Assembly: GCA_021811635.1 (NCBI GenBank)
Contig: JAJZNS010000053.1
Location: 1-9,383 of the forward strand
Direction: 5' to 3'
Origin: Thermoplasmata archaeon
GTDB taxonomy: Archaea > Thermoplasmatota > Thermoplasmata > Thermoplasmatales > Thermoplasmataceae
Length of the DNA stretch: 9,383 nt
Shown here: one piece after another, positions 1 through 6,768 of the stretch
Layout: the number at the start of each line of letters is the position of its first letter
How positions within the stretch are numbered: the stretch's first letter is position 1
Made by a program: the position numbers and the translations under genes
The notes under the pieces: generated by a model
What the model saw: only the letters and a program-made list of their open reading frames with translations
Told to the model about the DNA's origin: nothing
Databases searched by the model: none

Positions 1-457
1 CAATCCTGGGGGACGGGCATGGGAGCCTGACCATATCGGACATCGGCGTGAGATCATGGATCTTCTGTGCGGCAGGCCTGAACGCGGCATTATCGCCTGT
101 ATACAGCACCGTGACAGGAACCTCTATTCCGGGAAAAACCTTGTGCATGACTTCGCTAAATTCGGGGTTAACCAGGAAGGCTCGTTTCGGCAATCCCAGC
201 GCCGCCAGCTCAAGCGCGAGCAGAGAGGCAGATTCGAAGCCTGCGATGAAAAACCTGGTCACGCCCGGGAACCCTGCACTCAATTCCGCTGCAATATCCT
301 GCGGTTTTCCTCCAAAGTTCGTCAGGGAGGCAGAAGCCGCAGGCATGAGGAGCTTCTCAGAGGCGATTCTTGTCAGCTCACTTTTTAGCTGACCGGGAGA
401 GAGTATAACGAAAAGCCGGCCACCGGGAGAAATTTCGCCATGTATGGTGATCTTCAT
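1..457 (-). CDS. Alpha/beta-hydrolase-like protein, partial (3' end outside window)
   Basis: Reading leftwards from an ATG at 457-455, the frame stays open for 152 codons to the window edge, so the C-terminus is missing. The protein begins MKITIHGEIS. Residues 68-98 have a strand-turn-helix-strand pattern: hydrophobic RFFIAG, the turn GFESAS (73-78), an Ala/Leu-rich helix, then AFLVNP. Residues 113-122 (VPVTVLYTGD) resemble the late strand that carries the acid in alpha/beta hydrolases. This suggests a small alpha/beta-hydrolase fold, but in G73-F74-E75-S76-A77 the nucleophile position is Glu, not Ser/Cys/Asp. It may therefore be a degenerate or non-hydrolytic member, or the similarity may be superficial. 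No signal peptide is seen. It is divergent from the RqcH-type gene and shares its promoter region. That it is coding is fairly certain; the function is not established. Confidence 0.72.
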   Translation of the reverse strand, partial: MKITIHGEISPGGRLFVILSPGQLKSELTRIASEKLLMPAASASLTNFGGKPQDIAAELSAGFPGVTRFFIAGFESASLLALELAALGLPKRAFLVNPEFSEVMHKVFPGIEVPVTVLYTGDNAAFRPAAQKIHDLTPMSDMVRLPCPSPRI

Positions 458-510
458 TAAACTGCCATATGGGACGTATATTTTCATTTATCCCCACCAC
501 ATATGGAAGT
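458..510. promoter_or_regulatory. Compact divergent promoter region with overlapping TATA-like elements
   Basis: Between the leftward ATG (457) and the preferred rightward GTG (511) lie 53 bp with one AT-rich core at about 477-491. Read rightwards, TATATTTT (477-484) is centred about 30 nt before GTG 511, giving a nearly leaderless transcript. Read leftwards, the same core offers AAATATAC (about 477-484, ~23 nt from 457) or ATAAATGA (about 484-491, ~31 nt from 457). No strong Shine-Dalgarno precedes either start. The sequence is seen directly; promoter function is inferred from archaeal TATA spacing. Confidence 0.5.
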
Positions 511-2322
511 GTGGACAGGAAGGAATCTTCCCTAGACATCTGCGCGCTCTTATCCAGATATGCTCCGATCCTTGAAGGAGCCTTCATCAAGAAGGTGTAC
601 CACATCCCGCCGAATCTGTTCATCCTTCAGCTTAACAGGCCAGGAAGCGGAAGGATTGATCTCTTTCTCTCGCTTGAAAAGGGTATTTATGTTTCCACCA
701 AGGAGGGGGAAGTCCAGCCCACCCAGACTGCCATCAACCTGAGAAAGCTGATCCTGGAAAGAAAGATACAGAAGGTTGAACAGGTCAACTTTGACCGCGT
801 GGTGCGCATCGACATTTATCCTGACACTTCACTGATCATTGAACTGTTCAGGGAGGGGAACCTTATCGTAACGGTAGGCGAAAAGATCGAACTTGCAGTT
901 CACCAGAGGGAATGGAAAAACAGGAAGATCATCAAGGGCGAAAGATACCTGCCCCCTTCCTCCTTTGATCCGGTCAGGGCTGACCTGAAGGAGATAGAAG
1001 CGATCTTTGCAGCGAGCACCGGCACTGTTGTGCAGACTCTTGCCTCAAGAATGAACCTCGGGGGCGACCTTGCGGAGGAACTCTGCTTCAGGGCGGGGAT
1101 GGACAAGTCAATCCCTGCCAGAGAGGCACTTTCGGCAATTCCAGTGCTGATGGCAGAGCTGGCAAAGCTTCTTGGGGAAGCTTCACTGGGAAAATGCTAT
1201 GTTTACGAGAACGGCGGCATGATCTCCCCGATAAGGCAGCGCCATCTGGATGCTGTAAATTTCAGGGAAGCTGAGGACTTCAACGAGGAGTTAAGAAAGA
1301 GGATGGAGGAGCTGGTGGACGAAAACCCTGAGGACGTATCCCTGAGAAAGAGAATAGAGTCCCAGCAGCGAACAATCGCGGAATACGAGGCTAAATCGTC
1401 CCATCTCGCAGCAATTGGCACCATAATCATGTCTGCCCTGCCTGAACTAGAAAGGCATATCAGAACAGCAAAGGCGATTGATTCCGGGAAATCATCGCAG
1501 ACACTCCCTCCAGGGATAATTCTGGACAGGGGGAGAAAAATAATCCAGGTACCGCATGGCGAAATGGTAATCGATCTGGACATCCGCAAAACTGCGGGAG
1601 AAAATGCCAATTCATATTTTCAGGAGAGCAAAGATTACCGGCACAGGGTTGAAAATGCGAGGGAGGCACTGCAGGAGAGCATAAACTCATCCAGGAAGGA
1701 AGAGTCGGTAAAGATCACTCGAAAAAGGAAGTTCTGGTTTGAAAAATACAGGTGGACCTTCACTTCCGAGGGGAACCTCGTGATTGCCGGCAAGGACAGG
1801 AAAACCAACGAATCCGCAGTTAAGAAGCACCTGGAAAGCACAGACATATACGTGCACGCAGACCTCTATGGTGCCCCAAGCACGGTAATAAAATCTATTG
1901 ACGGGAAGAGACCTGATCAGAAGAGCATAGAGGAGTCCTGCGCTTTTGCAGTCTCATTTTCCAGGGCATGGTCAGCAGGCATAAGCTCAGGATCAGCCTA
2001 CTGGGTATTCCCGGAACAGGTGAGCAAGACCCCGGAATCTGGAGAATACGTGTCCACTGGTTCCTGGATAATCAGGGGGAAGAGGAATTACATATTCAAC
2101 CTGCCCCTCGTGCTTTACATCGCCCCGATAGAATATGAGGGAGAGGTGCTGGCGATGGCATCCCCGGTTGAGGAAAACCAGAAATTTATTAAGAAATCTG
2201 TCAGGATAGTGCCGGGAAAGAACTCAAGACGCGATGTCGTGAAGAGGATTGCTGAAACGTTCAATGTACAGCCGGACGAGGTTGACTCAATCTTTCCACC
2301 GGGAAGCAGCATCATCTCTTAG
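511..2322 (+). CDS. rqcH: NEMF/Rqc2/RqcH-family ribosome quality control protein (NFACT)
   Basis: This is the archaeal NEMF/Rqc2/RqcH homologue. The family binds large ribosomal subunits still carrying peptidyl-tRNA and, in bacteria and yeast, directs C-terminal tailing that marks the nascent chain for degradation. Numbered from GTG 511 the protein has 603 residues: NFACT-N from about 1-160 (SSLDI, then NFDRVVRIDI), a helix-hairpin-helix-like part about 160-200, coiled coils about 250-320 and 365-405, and NFACT-R about 407-530 (KFWFEKYRWTFTSEGNLVIAG, VHADLYGAPS). Asp9, Asp95 and Arg96 match the residues needed for tailing (yeast D9, D98, R99; Bacillus D97/R98). An upstream in-frame ATG at 469 would add 14 residues foreign to the family and would overlap the TATA-like box. 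The long C-terminal region of eukaryotic NEMF is absent. The stop overlaps the convergent isomerase gene. Confidence 0.92.
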   Translation: MDRKESSLDICALLSRYAPILEGAFIKKVYHIPPNLFILQLNRPGSGRIDLFLSLEKGIYVSTKEGEVQPTQTAINLRKLILERKIQKVEQVNFDRVVRIDIYPDTSLIIELFREGNLIVTVGEKIELAVHQREWKNRKIIKGERYLPPSSFDPVRADLKEIEAIFAASTGTVVQTLASRMNLGGDLAEELCFRAGMDKSIPAREALSAIPVLMAELAKLLGEASLGKCYVYENGGMISPIRQRHLDAVNFREAEDFNEELRKRMEELVDENPEDVSLRKRIESQQRTIAEYEAKSSHLAAIGTIIMSALPELERHIRTAKAIDSGKSSQTLPPGIILDRGRKIIQVPHGEMVIDLDIRKTAGENANSYFQESKDYRHRVENAREALQESINSSRKEESVKITRKRKFWFEKYRWTFTSEGNLVIAGKDRKTNESAVKKHLESTDIYVHADLYGAPSTVIKSIDGKRPDQKSIEESCAFAVSFSRAWSAGISSGSAYWVFPEQVSKTPESGEYVSTGSWIIRGKRNYIFNLPLVLYIAPIEYEGEVLAMASPVEENQKFIKKSVRIVPGKNSRRDVVKRIAETFNVQPDEVDSIFPPGSSIIS

Positions 2323-3238
2323 AGGCTGCAAGCCCATCTTTCAGCCTGGAAAGCACAGATACGTCAAGAGGGTCAATTCCGCGGAGCACTCCAAGATGAT
2401 ATGAGAGTAAATCGCCGTAGGCAATCAGGAAGAATATCCTCTCGATCAGGGTACCGTCACTGCCGATGACATGGAATTTCCTGCCGGTTATCTTCTGCGT
2501 AAGATCGATCCTCAGGTTTATCCTTGGAGCGATGGATCTGAAAGCAATCAGTTTGAACCTGTCCTCGTCGTACGAAGGCATCCAGGCGGTATCGTTGTGG
2601 TTGGCTTCTGGCAAAAAAGTGGAATATGCAACGACCTTTGAATTTTCGTTGAACTGGGTTCTCCATCTCAGCGCGACCCCCCTGAATTCAGGCGTCCCGA
2701 TGATGACCGGAGTCCTGTTTTCGGAAGCGAGTTCCTCCGCCAGGCGTTTTATCTCGACTTCCCTGTCAAAAGCAGAGACGATTGCACTTCTGATTCTGGC
2801 AGCGTCCTGGTCGCCAATATTCATGAAACCGCGCAGGAGAGGCATGATCATGTACCCAATTGCAGACCTCGGCTGCAACCCGCCGGGGATTTTAATAACA
2901 GTTCCGGAGGAGCGTGAAATGGTTCCCCCGGACGCTATTGCCACCGTTGGGCAACCCCTCTCCCTTGCCTGTTCAAAGCAGGAGATGGTTTCCTCGGTGT
3001 TTCCCGAGTAGCTTATGGCAATCACGAGGCATGACGAATCTGCAAAAGCAGGAAGAGTGTAGCCAGATAAGGGAATGACAGGAACACGGTCATATATGTC
3101 AGAAAGTATCTGGCCGGCTATGCCAGATCCTCCCATCCCTGCAACTATGACTGATTTGAATTTCTTTGGATCAAAATCTATAGAATCTCTGGAAAGAACC
3201 TGATCTTTCAGGCTCAGAATCTCTTCTCTCATCCCCAT
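2312..3238 (-). CDS. Bifunctional phosphoglucose/phosphomannose isomerase
   Basis: A cytosolic enzyme interconverting glucose-6-P or mannose-6-P with fructose-6-P, linking gluconeogenesis/glycolysis with mannose donors for glycans. Numbered from ATG 3238 it has 308 residues, close to about 300 for the archaeal PGI/PMI family. An SIS domain is clear: AGMGGSGIAG (33-42) and the sugar-phosphate loop AISYSGNTEE (74-83). A second half with the PGI/PMI-specific C-terminal domain follows. Arg124 (LQPRSAIGY), Glu198 (QFNEN), His214 (EANHND) and Lys300 (SRLKDG) correspond to the catalytic set described for Pyrobaculum PGI/PMI. GGTGA at 3247-3243 lies 4 nt before ATG 3238, so I prefer this start; ATGs at 3268 and 3259 in frame would add 10 or 7 residues, and ATG 3232 is also possible. 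It lies downstream of the PAC2 gene on the same strand and may be co-transcribed. Confidence 0.93.
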   Translation of the reverse strand: MGMREEILSLKDQVLSRDSIDFDPKKFKSVIVAGMGGSGIAGQILSDIYDRVPVIPLSGYTLPAFADSSCLVIAISYSGNTEETISCFEQARERGCPTVAIASGGTISRSSGTVIKIPGGLQPRSAIGYMIMPLLRGFMNIGDQDAARIRSAIVSAFDREVEIKRLAEELASENRTPVIIGTPEFRGVALRWRTQFNENSKVVAYSTFLPEANHNDTAWMPSYDEDRFKLIAFRSIAPRINLRIDLTQKITGRKFHVIGSDGTLIERIFFLIAYGDLLSYHLGVLRGIDPLDVSVLSRLKDGLAASKR

Positions 3239-3313
3239 GCTGTCACCATATGCAACCATGATTAACAATTTTCGTTGGTCGACTGCAGGAAAGAAAACCG
3301 ATGGAGTAATGAA

Positions 3314-4054
3314 TTATCCGTACATGTTCTCGGTGACTGATTTCTCCGAGGTTGCCGATGCCTTCCTGTACTGATCCATAAGCTCATTCAACTGTGCGTG
3401 GAAGTCCTGGGCGCTCTGCTCAAGTACCGAAGGATCGACATTCAGCGAAAATGCCTGATTAAGCTTCTCGACAAGGGCCAGCACAGATCCAGGGTCAGGA
3501 AGTTCAGTGGAGGTCGGTGTGATCAGCGAAAGCCCCGACATCTTACGGGACATGCATTCATTGAGTATTGCTCCACCCAGCCCGAAGATAAGAGCTGATT
3601 TTGCAGGGAGTATCCCAAGTTTTTTGAATTTGTTCAGCACATCCTCGTTGCCAACGCAGAAAACATCGTGCTGTTCGACTATCGTTGGGGCCGGGGTGCC
3701 GTCAAGAATCACGATTTCCCTTGGATTCTTGTCTGAAAGCCAGTTCATTAGCGCGGATGAAATCTCGTAGAGCCCCTCGTTGTCCACCGGTATTTCCCCT
3801 ATCATCACCACAAGATCCGCGGCCCTGTTGGTATATATGCGGTAAGGCGTTCTCAGTCTCTCGCCGACGAAAACCGCCACGGGAGGTATGTGCGTGGATT
3901 TGATATGAGCCACCTGATGAAGCTTGAGGTTCTCGATGATGTAACTCACAGCTATGAACCCGGTCGGGGTTGCTCCGACAAATCCTCCCACCACAAGCGG
4001 GTTGTTAAATTTCACACTCTCAAGATCTACCACTACCGTTTCGTTTGATCCCAT
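3314..4054 (-). CDS. PAC2-family proteasome assembly chaperone-like protein (PbaA/PbaB type) with HbYX tail
   Basis: A PAC2/DUF75 family protein of 246 residues; archaeal members (PbaA, PbaB) are related to the eukaryotic 20S assembly chaperones Pba1-Pba2. Family signs are the start VDLESVKFNNPLVVGGFVG (9-27), the Gly/Ala-rich alternation of strands and helices, LVVMIGEIPV (81-90), IVILDGTPAPT (114-124) and ALIFGLGGAILNE (154-166). A helix at about 208-231 leads into a polar, flexible tail. The last three residues are Met-Tyr-Gly, matching the C-terminal HbYX motif that docks into pockets of the 20S alpha ring. The start is ATG 4054, preceded by GGTGGGG at 4065-4059; the frame stays open upstream to 4312, but that stretch crosses the promoter and antisense of the next gene. 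The isomerase gene follows after a short gap on the same strand. Confidence 0.9.
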   Translation of the reverse strand: MGSNETVVVDLESVKFNNPLVVGGFVGATPTGFIAVSYIIENLKLHQVAHIKSTHIPPVAVFVGERLRTPYRIYTNRAADLVVMIGEIPVDNEGLYEISSALMNWLSDKNPREIVILDGTPAPTIVEQHDVFCVGNEDVLNKFKKLGILPAKSALIFGLGGAILNECMSRKMSGLSLITPTSTELPDPGSVLALVEKLNQAFSLNVDPSVLEQSAQDFHAQLNELMDQYRKASATSEKSVTENMYG

Positions 4055-4142
4055 TCCACCCCACCGGTTTAAAATCTTTAACGTGTTCTTATATATTTGC
4101 GACAAGTAGAAATTTAATTGATTCAAGTCATCATAAAGCATC
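4055..4142. promoter_or_regulatory. Divergent promoter region between PAC2-like and zinc-ribbon genes
   Basis: These 88 bp hold a promoter in each direction. Leftwards, AAATATATAAG (about 4098-4088) is a strong archaeal TATA box. A start about 25 nt on gives a leader near 14 nt containing the ribosome-binding site GGTGGGG (4065-4059), 4 nt before ATG 4054. Rightwards, the AT-rich AATTTAATTG (4111-4120) is centred about 28 nt before GTG 4143, consistent with a leaderless transcript, as no Shine-Dalgarno precedes that GTG. The two boxes are about 20 bp apart, so the initiation complexes could interfere. Confidence 0.62.
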
Positions 4143-4979
4143 GTGATATGTCCAACATGCGGAACTGAGAACCCTTCACGGAGGAAGAAGTGCAAATTCT
4201 GCGGTTCGCCTCTTGTCAATGAAGCCTCGGTTTTCAGTGTGGAAAGCATTCCAGCTAGTTCATATGCTGCCGGTGTCCAGGGAACGGAACAGGTGCAGTC
4301 GAATTCTGGCATACCCGGTTTGTCGCTGGATGCTGGAGAGACTATTATCAGGGAGTATCATCCCTCAGAGGAATACATTTCAAAAAGAGTTAAAATCGCG
4401 GTTGTAATCAATTTAATCGCAGCGGTGGCATTTGTGGCGCTGTTCATTCCGCTTCTGTTGATAGGCAGTGGAGCAATTCAAATTTTGCCGCTGGCCCTGT
4501 TTTTATACTTGATATATGTTGAAGCCCCGCTCACATCTTCAGCGATTTCCATGAGACGCTTAAAGGCTGTCAGGTATTGGATAACCAACAGGCGAGTGAT
4601 AATAACTGATGCCCGGAAAGTAAGCAGGTTGCATGAGTTCCCGTTATCGTCTGTTGAGAAGGCTATTGTCTCCAGCAGGCCGCGCAACAGTGAATATCCA
4701 ACTGTCATCTTTGTCCTGAAGCGCAGCTTCGGGGCTACTTCCCAGAATGGAATGCCAGCCAGCACTTATCCCATGGGCAGTGACCCGAGCGAAGGGGGTT
4801 ACAAATGGTCAGGGCCTGCCTATATCAGGTATAGGCGGATAACGCCCCTCAGCTCTTACCGATTGAGATCATTCTTCTGGATCAAAAGGGATGATGCAGA
4901 GGGAATCCAGCAACTCATTGAAAACCTGAAAAATGGCAGTGTTTCAACTCCAGTCAGTAATACCCAAAAACTTAATTGA
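4143..4979 (+). CDS. Zinc-ribbon membrane protein with bPH-like domain, function unknown
   Basis: Predicted protein of 278 residues, GTG start. Residues 1-25 form a zinc ribbon with two CxxC knuckles (C3, C6, C17, C20). A polar low-complexity linker follows (about 26-65). Two adjacent transmembrane segments (about 84-106 and 109-128) form a hairpin flanked by basic residues on both sides (KRVK, MRRLKAVR), so ribbon and C-terminal domain probably both face the cytoplasm. Residues 143-262 look like a bacterial-PH-like domain: the signature YWITNRRVIITD (145-156), a helix-turn around LSSVEKAIV (168-176), and a closing helix GIQQLIENL (254-262). A Gly/Ser/Pro-rich insert at about 196-225 interrupts it. 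Such architectures are common in archaea without known roles. The gene is divergent from the PAC2 gene; whether the pairing is functional is unknown. The coding call is firm. Confidence 0.87.
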   Translation: MICPTCGTENPSRRKKCKFCGSPLVNEASVFSVESIPASSYAAGVQGTEQVQSNSGIPGLSLDAGETIIREYHPSEEYISKRVKIAVVINLIAAVAFVALFIPLLLIGSGAIQILPLALFLYLIYVEAPLTSSAISMRRLKAVRYWITNRRVIITDARKVSRLHEFPLSSVEKAIVSSRPRNSEYPTVIFVLKRSFGATSQNGMPASTYPMGSDPSEGGYKWSGPAYIRYRRITPLSSYRLRSFFWIKRDDAEGIQQLIENLKNGSVSTPVSNTQKLN

Positions 4980-4983
4980 AGTA

Positions 4984-4988
4984 TTTTT
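4984..4988 (+). terminator. Weak T-tract behind the zinc-ribbon gene
   Basis: A run of five T in the context TATTTTTAT begins 4 nt after the TGA of the zinc-ribbon gene. Archaeal polymerase can terminate at short T-rich tracts without a hairpin, so this may end that transcript. The tract is short, so the call is tentative. Confidence 0.3.
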
Positions 4989-5002
4989 ATGGCTGATTCA
5001 CA

Positions 5003-5020
5003 GCTTAACAGGAATTAAGC
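5003..5020. repeat. Perfect 6-bp inverted repeat, 6-nt loop
   Basis: GCTTAA (5003-5008), loop CAGGAA, TTAAGC (5015-5020) in the gap between the zinc-ribbon gene and tuf. It lies 23 nt behind the upstream stop codon and about 75 nt before the tuf TATA-like box. It could be a transcript-end hairpin or a dimer-binding site; a repeat this short can also occur by chance. Confidence 0.4.
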
Positions 5021-5080
5021 CTTCCCGCAAGAAAATAATCGCAACTGCAAGCGCCAAAGAAAATATGCACTCCCTCTCAC

Positions 5081-5144
5081 GGATTTAAGAAAATCCTTAT
5101 ATCAGGTATGAATTGCCATGCCGCATTAAAAGTCGGTGAAATTA
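5081..5144 (+). promoter_or_regulatory. tuf promoter and ribosome-binding site, with abutting inverted repeat
   Basis: A TATA-like box TTATAT (5097-5102) is followed about 25 nt later by the expected transcription start, giving a leader near 20 nt. GGTGA at 5135-5139 lies 5 nt before ATG 5145 and matches the archaeal anti-Shine-Dalgarno well. Directly against the TATA box on its upstream side, where TFB contacts DNA, is a perfect inverted repeat GGATTT-AAGA-AAATCC (5081-5096). The remaining gap (4980-5080) contains one further small inverted repeat and no gene that I can see. Confidence 0.62.
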
Positions 5145-6419
5145 ATGGCGACACAGAAACCACACATAAACCTGATAACAATTGGACATGTCGATCACGG
5201 AAAGTCTACCCTTGTCGGGAGACTTATGTTTGAGCACGGAGAGGTACCTCCGCACATCATTGAAGAATACAAGAAGCAGGCTCAGGAAAAGGGAAAGGCA
5301 ACTTTCGAATTCGCATGGGTAATGGACAGGCTCAAGGAAGAGAGGGAGAGAGGAGTAACAATTGATCTCAACCACAAGAAATTTGAGACAGACAAGTTCT
5401 ACTTTACAATTATTGATGCCCCTGGCCACAGAGACTTCGTCAAGAACATGATCACGGGGACGAGCCAGGCGGATGCTGCAATTCTCGTAATATCCTTCAA
5501 GGAAGGAGAAGGCATAATGGCACAGACCAGGGAACACGGTTTCCTTGCCAGGACAATGGGCGTGAAGCAGCTCATAGTTGCAGCCAACAAAATGGACTCA
5601 ACCCAGCCGCCATACAGCGAGAAGAGATTCAAGGAAATGAAGGCCGAAGTGGAGAAATTTCTCCTTTCGATCGGGTACAAGGATATCCCCATTATACCTA
5701 TCAGCGGCTACAAGGGGGACAACATCACGAAGCCAAGCGAGAACCTAAAGTGGTACAGTGGCCCGACTCTGCTGCAGACCCTTGACTCGCTGAAAGTGCC
5801 GGAGAAACCAACTTCCAAGCCCCTCAGGCTCCCTATCCAGGACGTATATTCCATCACAGGAATAGGAACAGTGCCAGTGGGCAGGATCGAAACGGGCATA
5901 CTGAAAATTGGGGACAAGGTTATTTTCCTTCCCGCTGACAAGCAGGGAGAAGTCAAGACAATTGAAATGCATCACGAATCCATGAATCAGGCAGAACCCG
6001 GGGACAACGTTGGATTCAACGTCAGGGGAATTGCGAAGAACGACATCAAGAGGGGAGATGTGTGTGGTCATGTTACCAACCCGCCAACCGTCGTGAAGTC
6101 TTTCACTGCCAGGATTGTGATCCTTAACCATCCGAGCGTAATAGCAAACGGTTACAAACCCGTATTCCACGTTCACACCGCACAGGTCGCCTGCAGATTC
6201 GAGGAGATTATCAGGACGCTAAACCCGAAGGATGGTACGCCCCTCCAGGAGAAACCAGATTACATTAAGACTGGGGACGTGGCGCTGGTCAAGGTTGTTC
6301 CGGACAGGCCCATCGTGCTGGAGAAGACTGCTGATATACCGGAAATGGGCAGGTTTGCCATCAGGGACATGGGCCAGACAGTGGCTGCTGGCCAGTGCAT
6401 AGACATCGAGAAGAAGTGA
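5145..6419 (+). CDS. tuf: Translation elongation factor aEF-1alpha
   Basis: The GTPase delivering aminoacyl-tRNA to the ribosomal A site; in archaea it also carries aRF1 and aPelota. From ATG 5145 the protein has 424 residues, normal for the family. The GTPase motifs are all present: G1 GHVDHGKST (14-22), G2 around GVTID (70-74), G3 DAPGH (91-95), G4 NKMD (148-151) and G5 SGY (187-189). Beta-barrel domains 2 and 3 follow, with conserved stretches such as [14 protein letters not shown] and the end [19 protein letters not shown]. An in-frame GTG at 5136 would add three residues, but it falls inside the Shine-Dalgarno GGTGA; ATG 5145 matches the family start MASQKPHLN. The sequence closely resembles Thermoplasma EF-1alpha as I remember it. 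It is followed after 4 nt by the uS10 gene, clearly one transcript. Confidence 0.98.
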   Translation: MATQKPHINLITIGHVDHGKSTLVGRLMFEHGEVPPHIIEEYKKQAQEKGKATFEFAWVMDRLKEERERGVTIDLNHKKFETDKFYFTIIDAPGHRDFVKNMITGTSQADAAILVISFKEGEGIMAQTREHGFLARTMGVKQLIVAANKMDSTQPPYSEKRFKEMKAEVEKFLLSIGYKDIPIIPISGYKGDNITKPSENLKWYSGPTLLQTLDSLKVPEKPTSKPLRLPIQDVYSITGIGTVPVGRIETGILKIGDKVIFLPADKQGEVKTIEMHHESMNQAEPGDNVGFNVRGIAKNDIKRGDVCGHVTNPPTVVKSFTARIVILNHPSVIANGYKPVFHVHTAQVACRFEEIIRTLNPKDGTPLQEKPDYIKTGDVALVKVVPDRPIVLEKTADIPEMGRFAIRDMGQTVAAGQCIDIEKK

Positions 6420-6423
6420 GTTT

Positions 6424-6738
6424 ATGGTTTCCTACAGGGCAAGAATCTCCTTGAGCGGGACAGAACATAAAATAGTGGATTCCGTCTGCAATGAAATTAG
6501 AGGAATAGCGCAGAGGACTGGCGTCGAGATTCATGGCCCTGTTCCATTGCCTACCAGGAGACTCATGGTACCGGTGAGGAAAAGCCCTGACGGAGAGGGT
6601 TCACCAACATGGGACAGATGGGAAATGAGGATACACAAGAGATTGATCGACGTTGATGCAGATGAACGGACCATCAGGCAGTTGATGAGGATCCCCATTC
6701 CAGATGGAGTTCAGATAGAAATACAGATCAAGAGTTAG
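6424..6738 (+). CDS. rps10: Small ribosomal subunit protein uS10 (S10)
   Basis: Protein of 104 residues, the usual archaeal/eukaryotic uS10 size. It is a component of the 30S head, where its long loop penetrates towards the decoding region. The family hallmark [18 protein letters not shown] (39-56) is intact, followed by [12 protein letters not shown] (67-78) and the C-terminal strand [12 protein letters not shown]. The ATG is 4 nt behind the EF-1alpha stop, and the GTGAG overlapping that stop is the likely ribosome-binding site, so the two are translationally linked. The tuf-rps10 linkage is conserved in archaea. No abnormality is seen. Confidence 0.97.
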   Translation: MVSYRARISLSGTEHKIVDSVCNEIRGIAQRTGVEIHGPVPLPTRRLMVPVRKSPDGEGSPTWDRWEMRIHKRLIDVDADERTIRQLMRIPIPDGVQIEIQIKS

Positions 6739-6740
6739 GA

Positions 6741-6747
6741 TTTTTTT
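6741..6747 (+). terminator. T7 tract between rps10 and fusA; candidate partial terminator
   Basis: Seven consecutive T start 3 nt after the uS10 stop codon, in a 30-nt gap before EF-2. Such tracts serve as intrinsic terminators for archaeal RNA polymerase. No convincing TATA box lies in the gap, so if it terminates it probably does so partially, setting the ratio of EF-2 to EF-1alpha/uS10 transcripts. Confidence 0.45.
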
Positions 6748-6768
6748 CAGGGCAGAGAGGATTCAATT

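Noticed and set aside
48..392. Two overlapping rightward open frames (48-392 and 56-388)
   Set aside because: Both lie antisense to the leftward hydrolase-like gene, which has the better start, archaeal codon use and protein-like hydrophobic pattern. Neither resembles a known protein.
2466..3011. Rightward open frame of 181 codons inside the isomerase gene
   Set aside because: Antisense to a clearly identified enzyme; no recognisable motifs and no promoter or ribosome-binding site.
4055..4312. N-terminal extension of the PAC2 protein to an ATG at 4312 (86 extra residues)
   Set aside because: It would cross the strong TATA box and run antisense to the zinc-ribbon coding region. Family similarity begins exactly after ATG 4054, which has a good ribosome-binding site.
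5136..5144. GTG 5136 as the start of EF-1alpha
   Set aside because: This GTG is part of the GGTGA Shine-Dalgarno sequence for ATG 5145, and the family start MA-QKPH matches ATG 5145.
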